This document shows positions 15,192 to 23,708 of a DNA stretch of 64,000 bases, piece after piece (position 1 is the first letter of the stretch; every line of letters begins with the position of its first letter). The notes under the pieces were generated by a model. That model was not told the DNA's origin. It saw nothing but the letters and a program-made list of their open reading frames with translations, and did no database searches. The position numbers were made by a program, and so were the translations under genes. Location of the stretch: assembly GCF_000757885.1 (NCBI RefSeq), contig NZ_JQCR01000003.1:992001-1056000 (forward strand), given 5' to 3'. This DNA comes from Paenibacillus wynnii. GTDB lineage: Bacteria > Bacillota > Bacilli > Paenibacillales > Paenibacillaceae.

Positions 15192-15620
15192 TTATAGAAA
15201 TTTATGATAATCCTTGGGAACATTCTCTGTTTGTACATTAGCGTGTACAGCGCATGTTCCTGCTGCTTTTGCAGTTTCATAATACCAGCATTTGTAATTC
15301 AGCATATCCAGCATCTCTTGCGTTTCTTTCATCTGCTTGATAACAGCATCACGCTGCGATTCCATGATGGATAGGCGTTCGTCTATCTTCGAATCGCCTT
15401 CCATACAATGATCCATAAAATTCTTTATTTCTTTGATAGGCATACCTGTTTTTTTCAGACATTCAATAATTCTCAGCCATGATAAGTCTTCATCTTTGAA
15501 CACACGCATACCGCCGCCGGAGCGTTCCAGGAACGGAAGTAATCCCTCTTTGTCATAATATCTTAATGTTGAAGCGGCAACATTAAGCTGCTTGGCCACT
15601 TCACCGACTGTATATAACAT
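15192..15620 (-). CDS. MerR family regulator, AdhR-like
   Basis: 142 residues. The N-terminal winged helix is standard MerR (T-V-G-E-V-A-K-Q-L-N-V-A-A-S-T-L-R-Y-Y-D-K-E-G-L-L, residues 3-27), followed by a coiled-coil dimer helix. The tail has two cysteines (Y-K-C-W-Y-Y near 119 and T-C-A near 128). The start at 15620 follows GGAGGAGATCAA. The gene diverges from the AdhA-type dehydrogenase, and a 20-base palindrome between them matches the published AdhR operator consensus CTTAAAG-N4-CTTTAAG, so I infer an aldehyde-responsive activator of that dehydrogenase. Confidence 0.8.
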   Translation of the reverse strand: MLYTVGEVAKQLNVAASTLRYYDKEGLLPFLERSGGGMRVFKDEDLSWLRIIECLKKTGMPIKEIKNFMDHCMEGDSKIDERLSIMESQRDAVIKQMKETQEMLDMLNYKCWYYETAKAAGTCAVHANVQTENVPKDYHKFL

Positions 15621-15653
15621 TTGATCTCCTCCAAAAAAATGAGTAAAAAAGCA

Positions 15654-15684
15654 TTGACTTAAAGTTAACTTTAAGTTGTACATT
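15654..15684 (+). promoter_or_regulatory. MerR/AdhR-type operator and promoter of the dehydrogenase gene
   Basis: A -35-like TTGACT (15654-15659) overlaps a perfect 20-base palindrome 15657-15676, whose core is CTTAAAG-TTAA-CTTTAAG. A -10-like AT-rich segment follows at about 15679-15684, a spacer of about 19 bases, which is longer than normal and typical of MerR-activated promoters. It lies about 110 bases before the AdhA start. Confidence 0.75.
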
Positions 15685-15792
15685 TATATCGAACTACCTG
15701 AGTTGAGTTTAACACAAAAAACTAATCATTTGATGGAGGAAATTATTTGCCCTGTAATTACAATTCATTAATAGAATACTAGGAGGTTTACT

Positions 15793-16842
15793 ATGATTAC
15801 AGTTAATGCGCGTGCAACGTTTAGTCCAGAAGGACCATTTAAACTAACCACCATAGAACGAAGAGAGCTTCAGCCGCATGATGTCCTTATTGAGATTAAA
15901 TATTCCGGGATTTGCCACTCTGATATTCATACGGCACGCGGAGAATGGGGTCCGGTGAACTATCCGCTTGTTCCAGGGCATGAGATTGCCGGTATTGTTA
16001 CTCGTGTTGGTTCTGCGGTCAGAAAGTTTGCCGTTGGCGATCGTGTAGGAGTAGGCTGTATGGTCGATTCCTGCAGAGAGTGTGCTAATTGCCATAAGGG
16101 AGAAGAGCAGTATTGTCTGAATGGAATGACGGGAACTTATGCAGCCACTGACAGATATGGTCAATATACACAAGGAGGATATTCCAGCCAAATCGTTGTA
16201 ACAGAAGACTTTGTGGTTCGAATTCCCAATGGTATGGAGTTAGACGTCGCAGCACCGCTGCTCTGCGCAGGTATCACGACGTATTCACCGCTGCGTCATT
16301 GGGGGGCTGGCCCTGGCAAAAAGATAGCTGTTGTTGGCCTTGGCGGACTTGGACACTTGGCAGTCAAACTCGCTCATGCCATGGGGGCTGAGCTTACAGT
16401 TCTATCACAGTCTTTGAAGAAAAAAGAAGATGGATTAAAGCTTGGCGCAGACCATTATTATGCCACAAGTGATCCGGAGACATTTAAGCAATTGGCTGGG
16501 TCGTTCGATTTAATTATAAATACGGTGAGTGCGAAGATTGATATGAGCGCTTATCTCTCTTTACTGGCACTGGATGGTACGCTTGTCAATGTAGGCGCCC
16601 CTGCGGAGCCGTTGTCCGTTAATGTTTTTACGCTGATCGGCCACCGTCGGTCGTTTGCCGGATCCATGATTGGTGGAATTCGTGAAACGCAGGAAATGCT
16701 TGATTTCTGTGCTGAACACGGCATAGTCCCTGAAATTGAGGTTATCAGCGCGAATCAGATCGATGAAGCTTGGGAACGGGTATTAGCTTCGGATGTCCGG
16801 TACCGTTTTGTGATTGATATCAGCACGATGGAGAAAGAATAA
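15793..16842 (+). CDS. adhA: Zinc-dependent alcohol dehydrogenase, AdhA-like
   Basis: 349 residues of the medium-chain, zinc-dependent dehydrogenase (YahK/AdhA) group, which reduces aldehydes to alcohols with NAD(P)H. The catalytic zinc Cys is in S-G-I-C-H-S-D-I-H-T (about residue 38), with H in V-P-G-H-E near 61; the structural zinc cluster C-R-E-C-A-N-C follows near 93. The cofactor loop is V-V-G-L-G-G-L-G near 178. The start follows AGGAGG. A MerR-type operator upstream suggests induction by aldehydes. A frameshifted near copy lies at 52730-53778 and a short fragment at 6400-6480; this is the only intact copy. Confidence 0.9.
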   Translation: MITVNARATFSPEGPFKLTTIERRELQPHDVLIEIKYSGICHSDIHTARGEWGPVNYPLVPGHEIAGIVTRVGSAVRKFAVGDRVGVGCMVDSCRECANCHKGEEQYCLNGMTGTYAATDRYGQYTQGGYSSQIVVTEDFVVRIPNGMELDVAAPLLCAGITTYSPLRHWGAGPGKKIAVVGLGGLGHLAVKLAHAMGAELTVLSQSLKKKEDGLKLGADHYYATSDPETFKQLAGSFDLIINTVSAKIDMSAYLSLLALDGTLVNVGAPAEPLSVNVFTLIGHRRSFAGSMIGGIRETQEMLDFCAEHGIVPEIEVISANQIDEAWERVLASDVRYRFVIDISTMEKE

Positions 16843-16851
16843 AAGTTGAAG

Positions 16852-17030
16852 GTTTTATGTAATGGATCAGTCGGGTATGTCCGTCATGAATTAGCACTGA
16901 GGCTTACGAAAGTCTAGGATGGTGCATCTCCCTGACTTTGATGAAATGTATTGGGAACAAAATCCAATTATTCAAGCTATGCTTTTCTGCAAGTCAGAAG
17001 ATCGATATGAGCTTGTGGGCAAAGAAACCT
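16852..17030 (+). pseudogene. Internally deleted copy of the HAD phosphatase gene
   Basis: Bases 16852-17003 match parts of the intact gene at 19961-20731 (around 20148-20430) almost base for base: the V-L-C-N-G-S-V-G-Y segment and then, after about 130 bases deleted, the A-Y-E-S-L-G-W and F-D-E-M-Y-W segments. A further deletion follows the Q-A-M-L-F-C-K-S-E-D segment, and the rest is degraded. Nothing recognisable lies between it and the aldo/keto reductase at 17191. Confidence 0.85.
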
Positions 17031-17190
17031 ATGCTTGTTATTCTTATCTCAGGCACTATAACGATGATATTACTAAATAAAGAAGTAATAAGGACTCAAT
17101 CCTGAAGTTGCTTTGAATATCGTACATTAACCAAGCTGCCTATTGTAGAGGTTAGGCACAACTCGTATTTTTTTTTAAGGAGGAGATCAA

Positions 17191-18162
17191 ATGGAATACA
17201 TGAAACTTGGAAATACCGGATTGGACGTATCACGGCTTTGCCTTGGCTCTATGGGCTTTGGTGATGCGGAGCATTGGGTTCATAAATGGGTACTCGATGA
17301 GGAGCAAAGTCGACCCGTGATAAAAAAAGCACTAGAGTTGGGCATCAATTTTTTTGATACCGCGAACGTGTATTCCTTGGGGAGAAGCGAAGAAATTCTG
17401 GGACGGGCACTCAAGGAGTATGCAAATCGGGATGAGATTGTAATTGCAACTAAACTTCATGGGCGTATGCATGAGGGACCCAATGGCGCAGGGCTTTCAC
17501 GTAAGGCAATTATGTCCGAGATAGATAAGAGCCTTAAGCGACTAGGAACTGATTATGTAGATTTATATCAAATTCACCGTTGGGATTATCATACACCGAT
17601 TGAGGAAACTATGGAGGCATTACATGACATAGTAAAGTCTGGAAAAGTAAGATATATTGGTGCTTCCGCAATGTATGCTTGGCAATTTCAAAAGGCATTA
17701 TTCGTAGCAGAGAAGCATGGGTGGACTCGGTTTGTATCTATGCAAAATCACCTAAACCTCATATATCGGGAAGAGGAGAGAGAGATGCTGCCACTCTGCA
17801 AAGCTGAACAAATCGGCGTAATCCCCTATAGTCCGCTCGCAGGAGGTAGATTAACAAGAGATCCAAAGGAATTAACTTATCGATCTGAAACGGATCATGT
17901 TGCGAAACAAAAATATGATTCTACAGCAGCGGCAGATCAATTGGTCGTGGATCAGGTTGGTGTTATAGCAGAACGCCACGAAATTTCCCGCGTACAGGTC
18001 GCATTAGCCTGGTTGCTACAAAAACAACCGGTAACAGCACCTATAATTGGAGCTACAAAAATATCACATCTTGAAGATGCAGTATCTGCAATTTCGATCT
18101 CGCTAACCTCTGAGGAGATCTCATCGTTAGAAGAACCTTACGTACCTCTCATCGAATTGTAG
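17191..18162 (+). CDS. Aldo/keto reductase
   Basis: 323 residues of the aldo/keto reductase family, a TIM barrel that reduces carbonyls with NADPH. The catalytic tetrad is in place: Asp in F-F-D-T-A-N-V-Y near residue 54, Tyr in that same motif, Lys in A-T-K-L-H-G near 91 and His in Y-Q-I-H-R-W near 127. The cofactor end motifs I-P-Y-S-P-L-A-G-G and P-I-I-G-A-T-K are normal. The start follows AAGGAGGAG. It is next to an aldehyde-induced dehydrogenase, so detoxification of carbonyls is plausible. A terminator at 18227 follows. Confidence 0.92.
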   Translation: MEYMKLGNTGLDVSRLCLGSMGFGDAEHWVHKWVLDEEQSRPVIKKALELGINFFDTANVYSLGRSEEILGRALKEYANRDEIVIATKLHGRMHEGPNGAGLSRKAIMSEIDKSLKRLGTDYVDLYQIHRWDYHTPIEETMEALHDIVKSGKVRYIGASAMYAWQFQKALFVAEKHGWTRFVSMQNHLNLIYREEEREMLPLCKAEQIGVIPYSPLAGGRLTRDPKELTYRSETDHVAKQKYDSTAAADQLVVDQVGVIAERHEISRVQVALAWLLQKQPVTAPIIGATKISHLEDAVSAISISLTSEEISSLEEPYVPLIEL

Positions 18163-18226
18163 GCCATCAGTAATTGCGGGAAGAAATAATCGTTGACATC
18201 ATTTCATCATAAGAATTGAATATTAG

Positions 18227-18263
18227 CCGCATACAAGAATAATAACTTGTATGTGGTTTTTTT
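18227..18263 (+). terminator. Intrinsic terminator after the aldo/keto reductase
   Basis: Arms 18227-18237 and 18246-18256 pair over 11 positions with one G-T pair, followed by TTTTTTT. Confidence 0.9.
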
Positions 18264-18554
18264 GGTTTAAGTAGAGGTTGACATCCCGAGTAGTAAAACA
18301 TAAACGGAAATTTTAGGTTGATGTATGGCGTTTCCCTTCGATCAGTTAATATTCTTGCACATGCACTACACTAGTGTTCTCCTGTAAAATGATAGAAGTG
18401 CTCTGAAAAAGCAATCCTGATATCCGTTTGAGACAGAGAAAAAACTATTTTACATCGAAGAATCTGGAAAGGCCTGTCATTGTTCGTGGGGAAAGGCCTA
18501 GTCACCGAAGTTGGTGGGATATACGTTTCAAGTTATTATTTTGTAGAACCGTTA

Positions 18555-18650
18555 TAAAGAGTGTCTCTTTATTGTAGAGTAAACATAGATCATATTGTTG
18601 TTGCATTCAGCCATTAGGAATTCATCATTGTCAGATCAGGACAGGAGAAG
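18555..18650 (+). repeat. Leader segment shared with 53915-54010
   Basis: This stretch before the hydrolase gene (AGTGTCTCTTTATTGTA, then ATTGTCAGATCAGGACAGG) recurs with scattered changes at about 53915-54010. It contains the ribosome site AGGACAGGAGAAG used by the hydrolase, so the repeat is a promoter plus leader copied together with the gene. The rest of 18264-18554 holds no gene that I can see. Confidence 0.75.
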
Positions 18651-19637
18651 ATGAGAGTGACACAAACAGAAAAAATAAAAACGAGGAATGGAACCCAATC
18701 AAAGAAAGCACGAAACATTTTACTTAAAACCATTGGAGCAATCGTAATAACAATCGTGCTTTTTCTAGCTATTGTTTATACAGTAAATATTATCAGTAGT
18801 AATTCGGAGCAAAGAAGAATAGAGTCCTATGGTCAGCATGTATCTGTAGACGTGAAAAATATGAATGTGTTAATTCAAGGCGAAGGCCAGGAAACAATCG
18901 TGCTGCTGCCTGGTTTTGGAACAGCTGCTCCAGCGCTTGATTTTAAGCTGCTTATCGATGAATTATCTCTTTTTTACAAAGTTGTCGCGGTTGAGCCTTT
19001 CGGTTATGGATTAAGTGATGGAACTGAAAAGGAGCGATCCACAGAGAATATCGTAGGTGAAGTTCACGAAGCTCTACAGCAGCTTAATATTAACCGATAC
19101 ATGCTCATGGGCCACTCCATTGCAGGCATTTACGGAATTAATTATGTAAATAAATATCCAAACGAGGTAACTGCATTTGTCGGAATTGACAGCAGTGTTC
19201 CAACACAACCGGGTATGGATGTCAAATTCCCATTAAAAAAGTTAGAATTCCTCAAAAAATCAGGTCTCTTAAGAATGATGACAAAACTAGGTGCTGACCC
19301 CTATTCTTCATTATCATTTGTTGATAAAACCGTAGAGCAGATGAAAATGATTTCGAATAAAAACATGAATAATGACACTACCTTGAATGAGATGGACCAT
19401 ATTTCTTCTAATTTTATTGAGGCTCACGACTTAACATTCCCTAAGGACCTTCCACTTCTTCTCTTTGTACAAGCGAATAATGAAGTGGTAAAAGGATGGA
19501 TACCTTTGCATGAAGGACAGATTAAAGACTCAGTACATGGAAAAGTAATAACCATGGATGGATCACATTATTTACACCATACTAAATTCAAAGAAATCGC
19601 TGAGAACGTTAGAGCATTTATGAAAGAAGCAAAATAA
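18651..19637 (+). CDS. Membrane-anchored alpha/beta hydrolase
   Basis: 328 residues. Residues 24-48 form a single hydrophobic membrane helix after a basic Lys/Arg-rich N-terminus, so the enzyme domain should face outside. The alpha/beta hydrolase fold is seen in V-L-L-P-G-F-G-T-A-A-P (oxyanion loop), the nucleophile elbow M-G-H-S-I-A-G near residue 158, G-I-D-S-S-V after the next strand, and the late catalytic His in M-D-G-S-H-Y-L. Substrate unknown (ester, amide or haloalkane type). The start follows AGGACAGGAG. A remnant of a second copy of its leader and last codons lies at 53915-54046. Confidence 0.85.
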   Translation: MRVTQTEKIKTRNGTQSKKARNILLKTIGAIVITIVLFLAIVYTVNIISSNSEQRRIESYGQHVSVDVKNMNVLIQGEGQETIVLLPGFGTAAPALDFKLLIDELSLFYKVVAVEPFGYGLSDGTEKERSTENIVGEVHEALQQLNINRYMLMGHSIAGIYGINYVNKYPNEVTAFVGIDSSVPTQPGMDVKFPLKKLEFLKKSGLLRMMTKLGADPYSSLSFVDKTVEQMKMISNKNMNNDTTLNEMDHISSNFIEAHDLTFPKDLPLLLFVQANNEVVKGWIPLHEGQIKDSVHGKVITMDGSHYLHHTKFKEIAENVRAFMKEAK

Positions 19638-19670
19638 GTTTATGGAGAAAGGTTCATACAGTATTTTGCA

Positions 19671-19720
19671 CCAGATTATTGCCGAGGCAAAAGTAGTAGT
19701 TGAAACGATACAACTGGTCG
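19671..19720 (+). pseudogene. RHS/YD-repeat scrap
   Basis: 22 bases (19671-19692) are identical to 58076-58097 in the RHS pseudogene, coding for the D-Q-I-I-A-E-A-K motif, and the next 16 are similar. It is too short to code. It shows that an RHS gene once lay, or recombined, here. The rest of 19721-19960 has no recognisable gene. Confidence 0.6.
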
Positions 19721-19960
19721 TAAGTAAGAGAATCAGCCTTTAACAAGCCTTTGATCTTACCACCTAGAAATTAAAGGATAAGATAGAGATCTCCGTATCA
19801 CTTCATTGTACGCTAGTCGATTTAGCTCTTGACCTGAAAAGGATTTCATACTTTAGCCTACATATAGGAGCTTAACTCTACTGCCGGGTTTGTCTTAACC
19901 AATGGGCAGGAACTAATTAATGATATTAAATAAAAATATAGCAGAATGTGGTGAAAGAAA

Positions 19961-20731
19961 ATGTACAAAAAATTTATTGTCTTTGACATTGATGGAACAT
20001 TATTAACGACAGAAATGAAGTTTCTCGATAGTACAAAACAGGCTTTGGTTTCCATTAGAGAAAGTGGACATGAAATCGGCATTGCGACAGGAAGAGACTA
20101 CACCTCAGCGGTATCCATCATTGAAGAACTTGAAATTGATACCTATGTTTTATGTAATGGATCAGTCGGGTATGTCCGTCATGAATTAGCCCATGAGTTA
20201 ATATTACCAAAAGAATCTCTCATGAAATTAATTGAAATTGGAACGGAAAACAATGATCAGATTGTTTTCCAAACAGCAAATGGATTAAAAAGACACTTCG
20301 AAAATCCTGGAGAGTCTTTAACTAAGGCTTACGAAAGTCTAGGATGGACCATCCCTGACTTTGATGAAATGTATTGGGAAGAAAATCCAATTATTCAAGC
20401 TATGCTTTTCTGTAAGTCAGAAGATCTTCAAAAATACGATATTAAAGAATTCAGATATGTGAGTTGGCACAAATTTGGTTTAGATGTCATCCCGAGAGAA
20501 GGATCGAAAGCAAAAACAATTTTGAAGATCGCTGAAGAAAATGGATTTAAGCGCGAAGATATTGTCTTTTTTGGAGATGGAATGAACGATATTGAACTAA
20601 TGGAAGTTTCAGGAATTGGGATCGCAATGGGAAATGCTGAAGCTGAAGTTAAAGAAAAAGCCGATTTTATCACAGATAGTTGCAATGAACATGGAATTTA
20701 CAATGCACTTAAGAGATTGTCTTTAATATAA
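19961..20731 (+). CDS. Cof-type HAD hydrolase
   Basis: 256 residues of the HAD superfamily, Cof subfamily (type IIB cap), which dephosphorylates sugar phosphates or cofactors such as FMN. Motif I is F-D-I-D-G-T-L-L (Asp nucleophile about residue 8), motif II is I-A-T-G-R-D near residue 44, and the Lys of motif III is in R-E-G-S-K-A, followed by motif IV F-F-G-D-G-M-N-D near residue 204. All catalytic residues are present. The ribosome site (GTGGTGAAAG) is weak. A deleted duplicate lies at 16852-17030. Confidence 0.9.
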   Translation: MYKKFIVFDIDGTLLTTEMKFLDSTKQALVSIRESGHEIGIATGRDYTSAVSIIEELEIDTYVLCNGSVGYVRHELAHELILPKESLMKLIEIGTENNDQIVFQTANGLKRHFENPGESLTKAYESLGWTIPDFDEMYWEENPIIQAMLFCKSEDLQKYDIKEFRYVSWHKFGLDVIPREGSKAKTILKIAEENGFKREDIVFFGDGMNDIELMEVSGIGIAMGNAEAEVKEKADFITDSCNEHGIYNALKRLSLI

Positions 20732-20767
20732 CAAAAAAACTATGGTAGCCGGCCTAATCAATTTTGA

Positions 20768-21214
20768 TTGAATATGATAAAAGGTGTTGTCGATTTGTTG
20801 GAAGGGAAAATGGACGTCCTCACGGATTACCTCAAGTTCCTGCAGAGTAATGAGGAGGAATTGCTGCCTGGGATGCTTACCATCCTGGAGTCTGCGATTA
20901 GTCATAAATACTCTATCGATTCTATTCAAACTGATTTTGAAAATCAATTAACTGCAATGGGCAAATATTATGAAACAGAAAGAAACGTCCGATATTTTAT
21001 AGATTACATATATTTGCTCGCAAAATATTATTCCATAAATGGGAAATACTATGATTCTATAAATATAATACTCCAGTCTTTGACATCATGTATTAGACTA
21101 GAAGATGACACGGGGTTTCGGAAGTCCGTCGTTCTTTTTGAATCGCTCCGAGAACATACGAACTCAGATCAACTTGCAGAGTACCAAGCTATTATGTTAA
21201 AAATACTAGACTAG
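20768..21214 (+). CDS. TPR-like C-terminal part of an RRNPP-type peptide receptor
   Basis: 148 residues, all helical in appearance, with alternating Tyr/Leu/Ile helix pairs (M-G-K-Y-Y-E-T-E-R-N-V, then Y-I-Y-L-L-A-K-Y-Y-S-I-N-G-K-Y-Y) that read as tetratricopeptide repeats. No helix-turn-helix is present. RRNPP receptors (Rap, PlcR, AloR, AimR) are usually 280-430 residues, so this looks like a receptor lacking its N-terminal half. The ATG at 20774 (M-I-K-G) is a possible alternative start, and the upstream ribosome site is poor. A 44-residue secreted prepeptide gene starts 14 bases after its stop, the normal order of receptor and pheromone genes. Whether the protein still acts is unknown. 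Confidence 0.5.
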   Translation: MNMIKGVVDLLEGKMDVLTDYLKFLQSNEEELLPGMLTILESAISHKYSIDSIQTDFENQLTAMGKYYETERNVRYFIDYIYLLAKYYSINGKYYDSINIILQSLTSCIRLEDDTGFRKSVVLFESLREHTNSDQLAEYQAIMLKILD

Positions 21215-21228
21215 AGGAGGAATTCAAA

Positions 21229-21363
21229 ATGAAAAAGATGTTTATGCTCATGGTAGTTGTAATCACTTTAGTTGGAATTAATTCTTCAGTAGTTAGCGCT
21301 TATAGCAAAACACCAGGTGCAGATACCAGGATCGTACTTCTAAATCATGGTGTAGATCATTAA
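21229..21363 (+). CDS. Secreted prepeptide, Phr/AloP-like pheromone precursor
   Basis: 44 residues, too short for normal gene finding, with a strong GAGGAGGAATTC ribosome site eight bases upstream. The layout is that of a Phr-type precursor: M-K-K start, hydrophobic core M-F-M-L-M-V-V-V-I-T-L-V-G-I, a signal-peptidase site V-V-S-A, then a 20-residue mature part ending I-V-L-L-N-H-G-V-D-H. In Rap-Phr and related systems the last 5-10 residues are cut out as the signal, imported by Opp and bound by the TPR receptor. Its place directly after a TPR-like gene, and the terminator at 21391 closing the unit, support this. The mature peptide boundary is an inference. Confidence 0.65.
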   Translation: MKKMFMLMVVVITLVGINSSVVSAYSKTPGADTRIVLLNHGVDH

Positions 21364-21390
21364 GACCGCGACGCAATCGAAAAATTTTAG

Positions 21391-21419
21391 AGCCACTGCA
21401 CAAACGCAGTGGCTTTTTT
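21391..21419 (+). terminator. Intrinsic terminator after the prepeptide
   Basis: Perfect 9-base arms 21391-21399 and 21406-21414 with a 6-base loop, followed by TTTTT. Confidence 0.92.
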
Positions 21420-21479
21420 CAAATGTATCTATAATTTAGGCAAATGACAAAATCATAAATTTATTAAAAGGTGATGCTA

Positions 21480-22028
21480 ATGATAAAAAAAGAAACTGAT
21501 CGATTAATAATTAGAAACTTTATTCCCTCTGATTGGAAAGACTTATATGAATATTTATCACTTGATGATGTACTTAAATACGAACCGGTAGGAGCATGTG
21601 ATGTTGAAGAGTGTAGAAGATTCGCTTTAGAGCGTTCAAAGGGAAATAATTTTTGGGCAGTCATACTACGAGATGAAGAAAAAATGATAGGACATGTATA
21701 TTTTAATCAAATAGAGCCCTATGAATTCATGACTTGGGAAATTGGATATATCTTTAATCCAAAATTTTATGGGAACGGTTATGCGACTGAAGCTTGCCGA
21801 GGAATTCTGCAATATGGATTTAATGAACTAAAAATCCATCGAGTGATTGCCTTGTGTAATCCAGAAAATATAGCGTCTTGGAGATTAATGGAGCGTTTAA
21901 ATATGCGAAGAGAAGCTTATCACAAAAAGAAAGCCTTTTTCCACAAAACTGAAGAAGGTGAGCCGCTTTGGCACGATGCATATCAATATGCAATTCTAGA
22001 AGAAGAACTAAATGACTTCAGTTCATGA
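21480..22028 (+). CDS. RimJ/RimL-type GNAT acetyltransferase
   Basis: 182 residues of the GNAT Acetyltransf_3 group (RimJ/RimL/SpeG-like). It opens with K-K-E-T-D-R-L-I-I-R-N-F, the group's typical first strand, and has G-Y-I-F-N-P-K-F-Y-G-N-G-Y-A-T-E-A as acetyl-CoA loop near residue 90, then N-P-E-N-I-A-S-W-R-L-M-E-R, the late helix. It probably acetylates a protein N-terminus or a small amine. I start at ATG 21480 since AAAAGGTG lies seven bases upstream; an in-frame GTG at 21471 overlaps that box. Confidence 0.85.
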   Translation: MIKKETDRLIIRNFIPSDWKDLYEYLSLDDVLKYEPVGACDVEECRRFALERSKGNNFWAVILRDEEKMIGHVYFNQIEPYEFMTWEIGYIFNPKFYGNGYATEACRGILQYGFNELKIHRVIALCNPENIASWRLMERLNMRREAYHKKKAFFHKTEEGEPLWHDAYQYAILEEELNDFSS

Positions 22029-22085
22029 CAATGAAGTGATTTCTTATAATCCAATGTGTCGGTAGATAGCCTTATCCGTTGAATT

Positions 22086-23708
22086 TTATCCCAATTCGTT
22101 CTGTGAATAATTCAGCTTGTATTCTTTGGGGCTCATTCCTGTATATTTGGAGAACACATGGGTGAAATAAGCAGGCGTCTCAATGCCAACGGCTTCCGCG
22201 ACTTCAAATACTTTACTTGTTGGGTTTCTGAGTAATTTTTTGGCCATTTCAATCCGATACTTGTTGATTACGTCGATGATGGACTCACCCGTCACTTTTT
22301 TGTAAAGGCGGCTGAGGTAGCTACTGTTGATATGGATATGGTCGGCAATAATCTGCAAACTCAGGTTCTGGTTGTAATTCTCTCTTATATATTTCTGGCA
22401 TTCAATAACGATATAATTGGGTTGTTTGTCATGAAGTGCCACTGCCTTTGAGCAACTTTGAATCAAACGCTTGAGGATGTCTGCCAACAACTGAATGCTC
22501 CTACTCTCCTGGATTTGCTTATACACCACGGATTGGCTTTCATCCATCTCCGTTGCTAAGATCTGGCTGGCGGTCACCAAGCGAAAACAGTTAGAACTGA
22601 TAAGAAGGCAAGCTACTTTTACATTCTCAATCGGTTCTTTGATACTCCTATAGTCCTCAAGCAGCTGCTCCAGCCGGTAGATTGCCTGCTCGCTCTGTCC
22701 GTGCTTCAACTGTTCGGTAATTTGCTCTGCGGCGTGATGGGGAGTAGCTCCGGGAGCAAGTGGCCGGTTCGTATGGGGCATATAAACAGCGACATAATTA
22801 TCGTTATAAAAGCTGCCTTGCAGTGCTTCTCTGGCCTCAAGGTAAGCATTGGACAGCGTCAGCACATCCCGGTGCATCAGGCTTATGCCGATATTGATAT
22901 AATATTGCCTGAAGTTGTCTGACATGGCCAGAATTTCATTGCTAATGGTGAGCAAAGCTTGTGTGGAGGCTGCTGCATTGCCGTCGTCTATGGAGACAAG
23001 CGCTAGTAGGGTGTTTTTCTCCATGGCCATAATATAAGAGGGGCGTTCCCCGAAGGCCAATACAAGGAATTGGCGGATGGAAGCCAAAGACCGGTGATAA
23101 TCATTCGCTCCGACTCCTGCATTTCCATGAGGCCCGGGCATGTATTTGACTTCCATATAGACTCCGAAGTAGTTTTCTAATTGCAGGCCCAGCTCTCTCG
23201 AGCGGCCCAATAAATCCGCTTCATCGCTGATCAAGCCATAGACGGCTTCCTTTAGAAATTTTTCGCTGATTTCGGACAGATTATCGTTGATTTTGCTCTC
23301 CAACTGTTTTACCTTCTGCTGTTGCTCCCGTTCCTTTTCCAGCAGGAGTATTGCTTTTTCAATGGCCCTGGGGATCTGTTCTGTGGGATTCGTCTTAACC
23401 ACAAAATCGACCACTTCATGTTGAATCGCTGTTTGGGCATAGGAGAAGTCCGCAAAGGCAGTAAGAATAATGACTTTGATTTGCGGAAAGTGTTGGTGCA
23501 CATAATCCGATAAGGCAAGACCATCCATCCCCGGCATGCGGATATCGGTTACAATAATATCTACCTCATAATAGCCCAGCAGTTCTATCGCTTCAATCCC
23601 ATTGGATGCCTCACAAATAACCTCGCAATGAAGAACACTCCAATCAATAAAACACTGCAGCCCTTTTTTGATAACAGGTTCATCATCAACAATCATGACG
23701 TTATACAT
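22086..23708 (-). CDS. yesN: AraC-type response regulator, YesN-like
   Basis: 540 residues. Residues 1-120 form a receiver domain with D-D-E early and the phosphorylated Asp in I-I-V-T-D-I-R-M-P-G-M-D-G near residue 55, and the Lys in V-V-K-T. A coiled-coil and a middle domain follow to about residue 430. The last 100 residues carry two AraC helix-turn-helix motifs (N-Q-N-L-S-L-Q-I-I-A-D-H-I-H-I-N-S-S-Y-L and the second ending F-S-K-Y-T-G-M-S-P-K-E-Y). It overlaps the YesM-type kinase by eight bases and lies divergent to a sugar ABC transporter; this pair probably turns on that locus in response to an extracellular sugar. The symbol is by similarity of layout. Confidence 0.9.
   Translation of the reverse strand: MYNVMIVDDEPVIKKGLQCFIDWSVLHCEVICEASNGIEAIELLGYYEVDIIVTDIRMPGMDGLALSDYVHQHFPQIKVIILTAFADFSYAQTAIQHEVVDFVVKTNPTEQIPRAIEKAILLLEKEREQQQKVKQLESKINDNLSEISEKFLKEAVYGLISDEADLLGRSRELGLQLENYFGVYMEVKYMPGPHGNAGVGANDYHRSLASIRQFLVLAFGERPSYIMAMEKNTLLALVSIDDGNAAASTQALLTISNEILAMSDNFRQYYINIGISLMHRDVLTLSNAYLEAREALQGSFYNDNYVAVYMPHTNRPLAPGATPHHAAEQITEQLKHGQSEQAIYRLEQLLEDYRSIKEPIENVKVACLLISSNCFRLVTASQILATEMDESQSVVYKQIQESRSIQLLADILKRLIQSCSKAVALHDKQPNYIVIECQKYIRENYNQNLSLQIIADHIHINSSYLSRLYKKVTGESIIDVINKYRIEMAKKLLRNPTSKVFEVAEAVGIETPAYFTHVFSKYTGMSPKEYKLNYSQNELG

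Noticed and set aside
18264..18554. Possible small RNA in the gap after the aldo/keto reductase
   Set aside because: Two GGAAAGGCCT words repeat, but no stable hairpin and T-run were visible and no known RNA was recognised.
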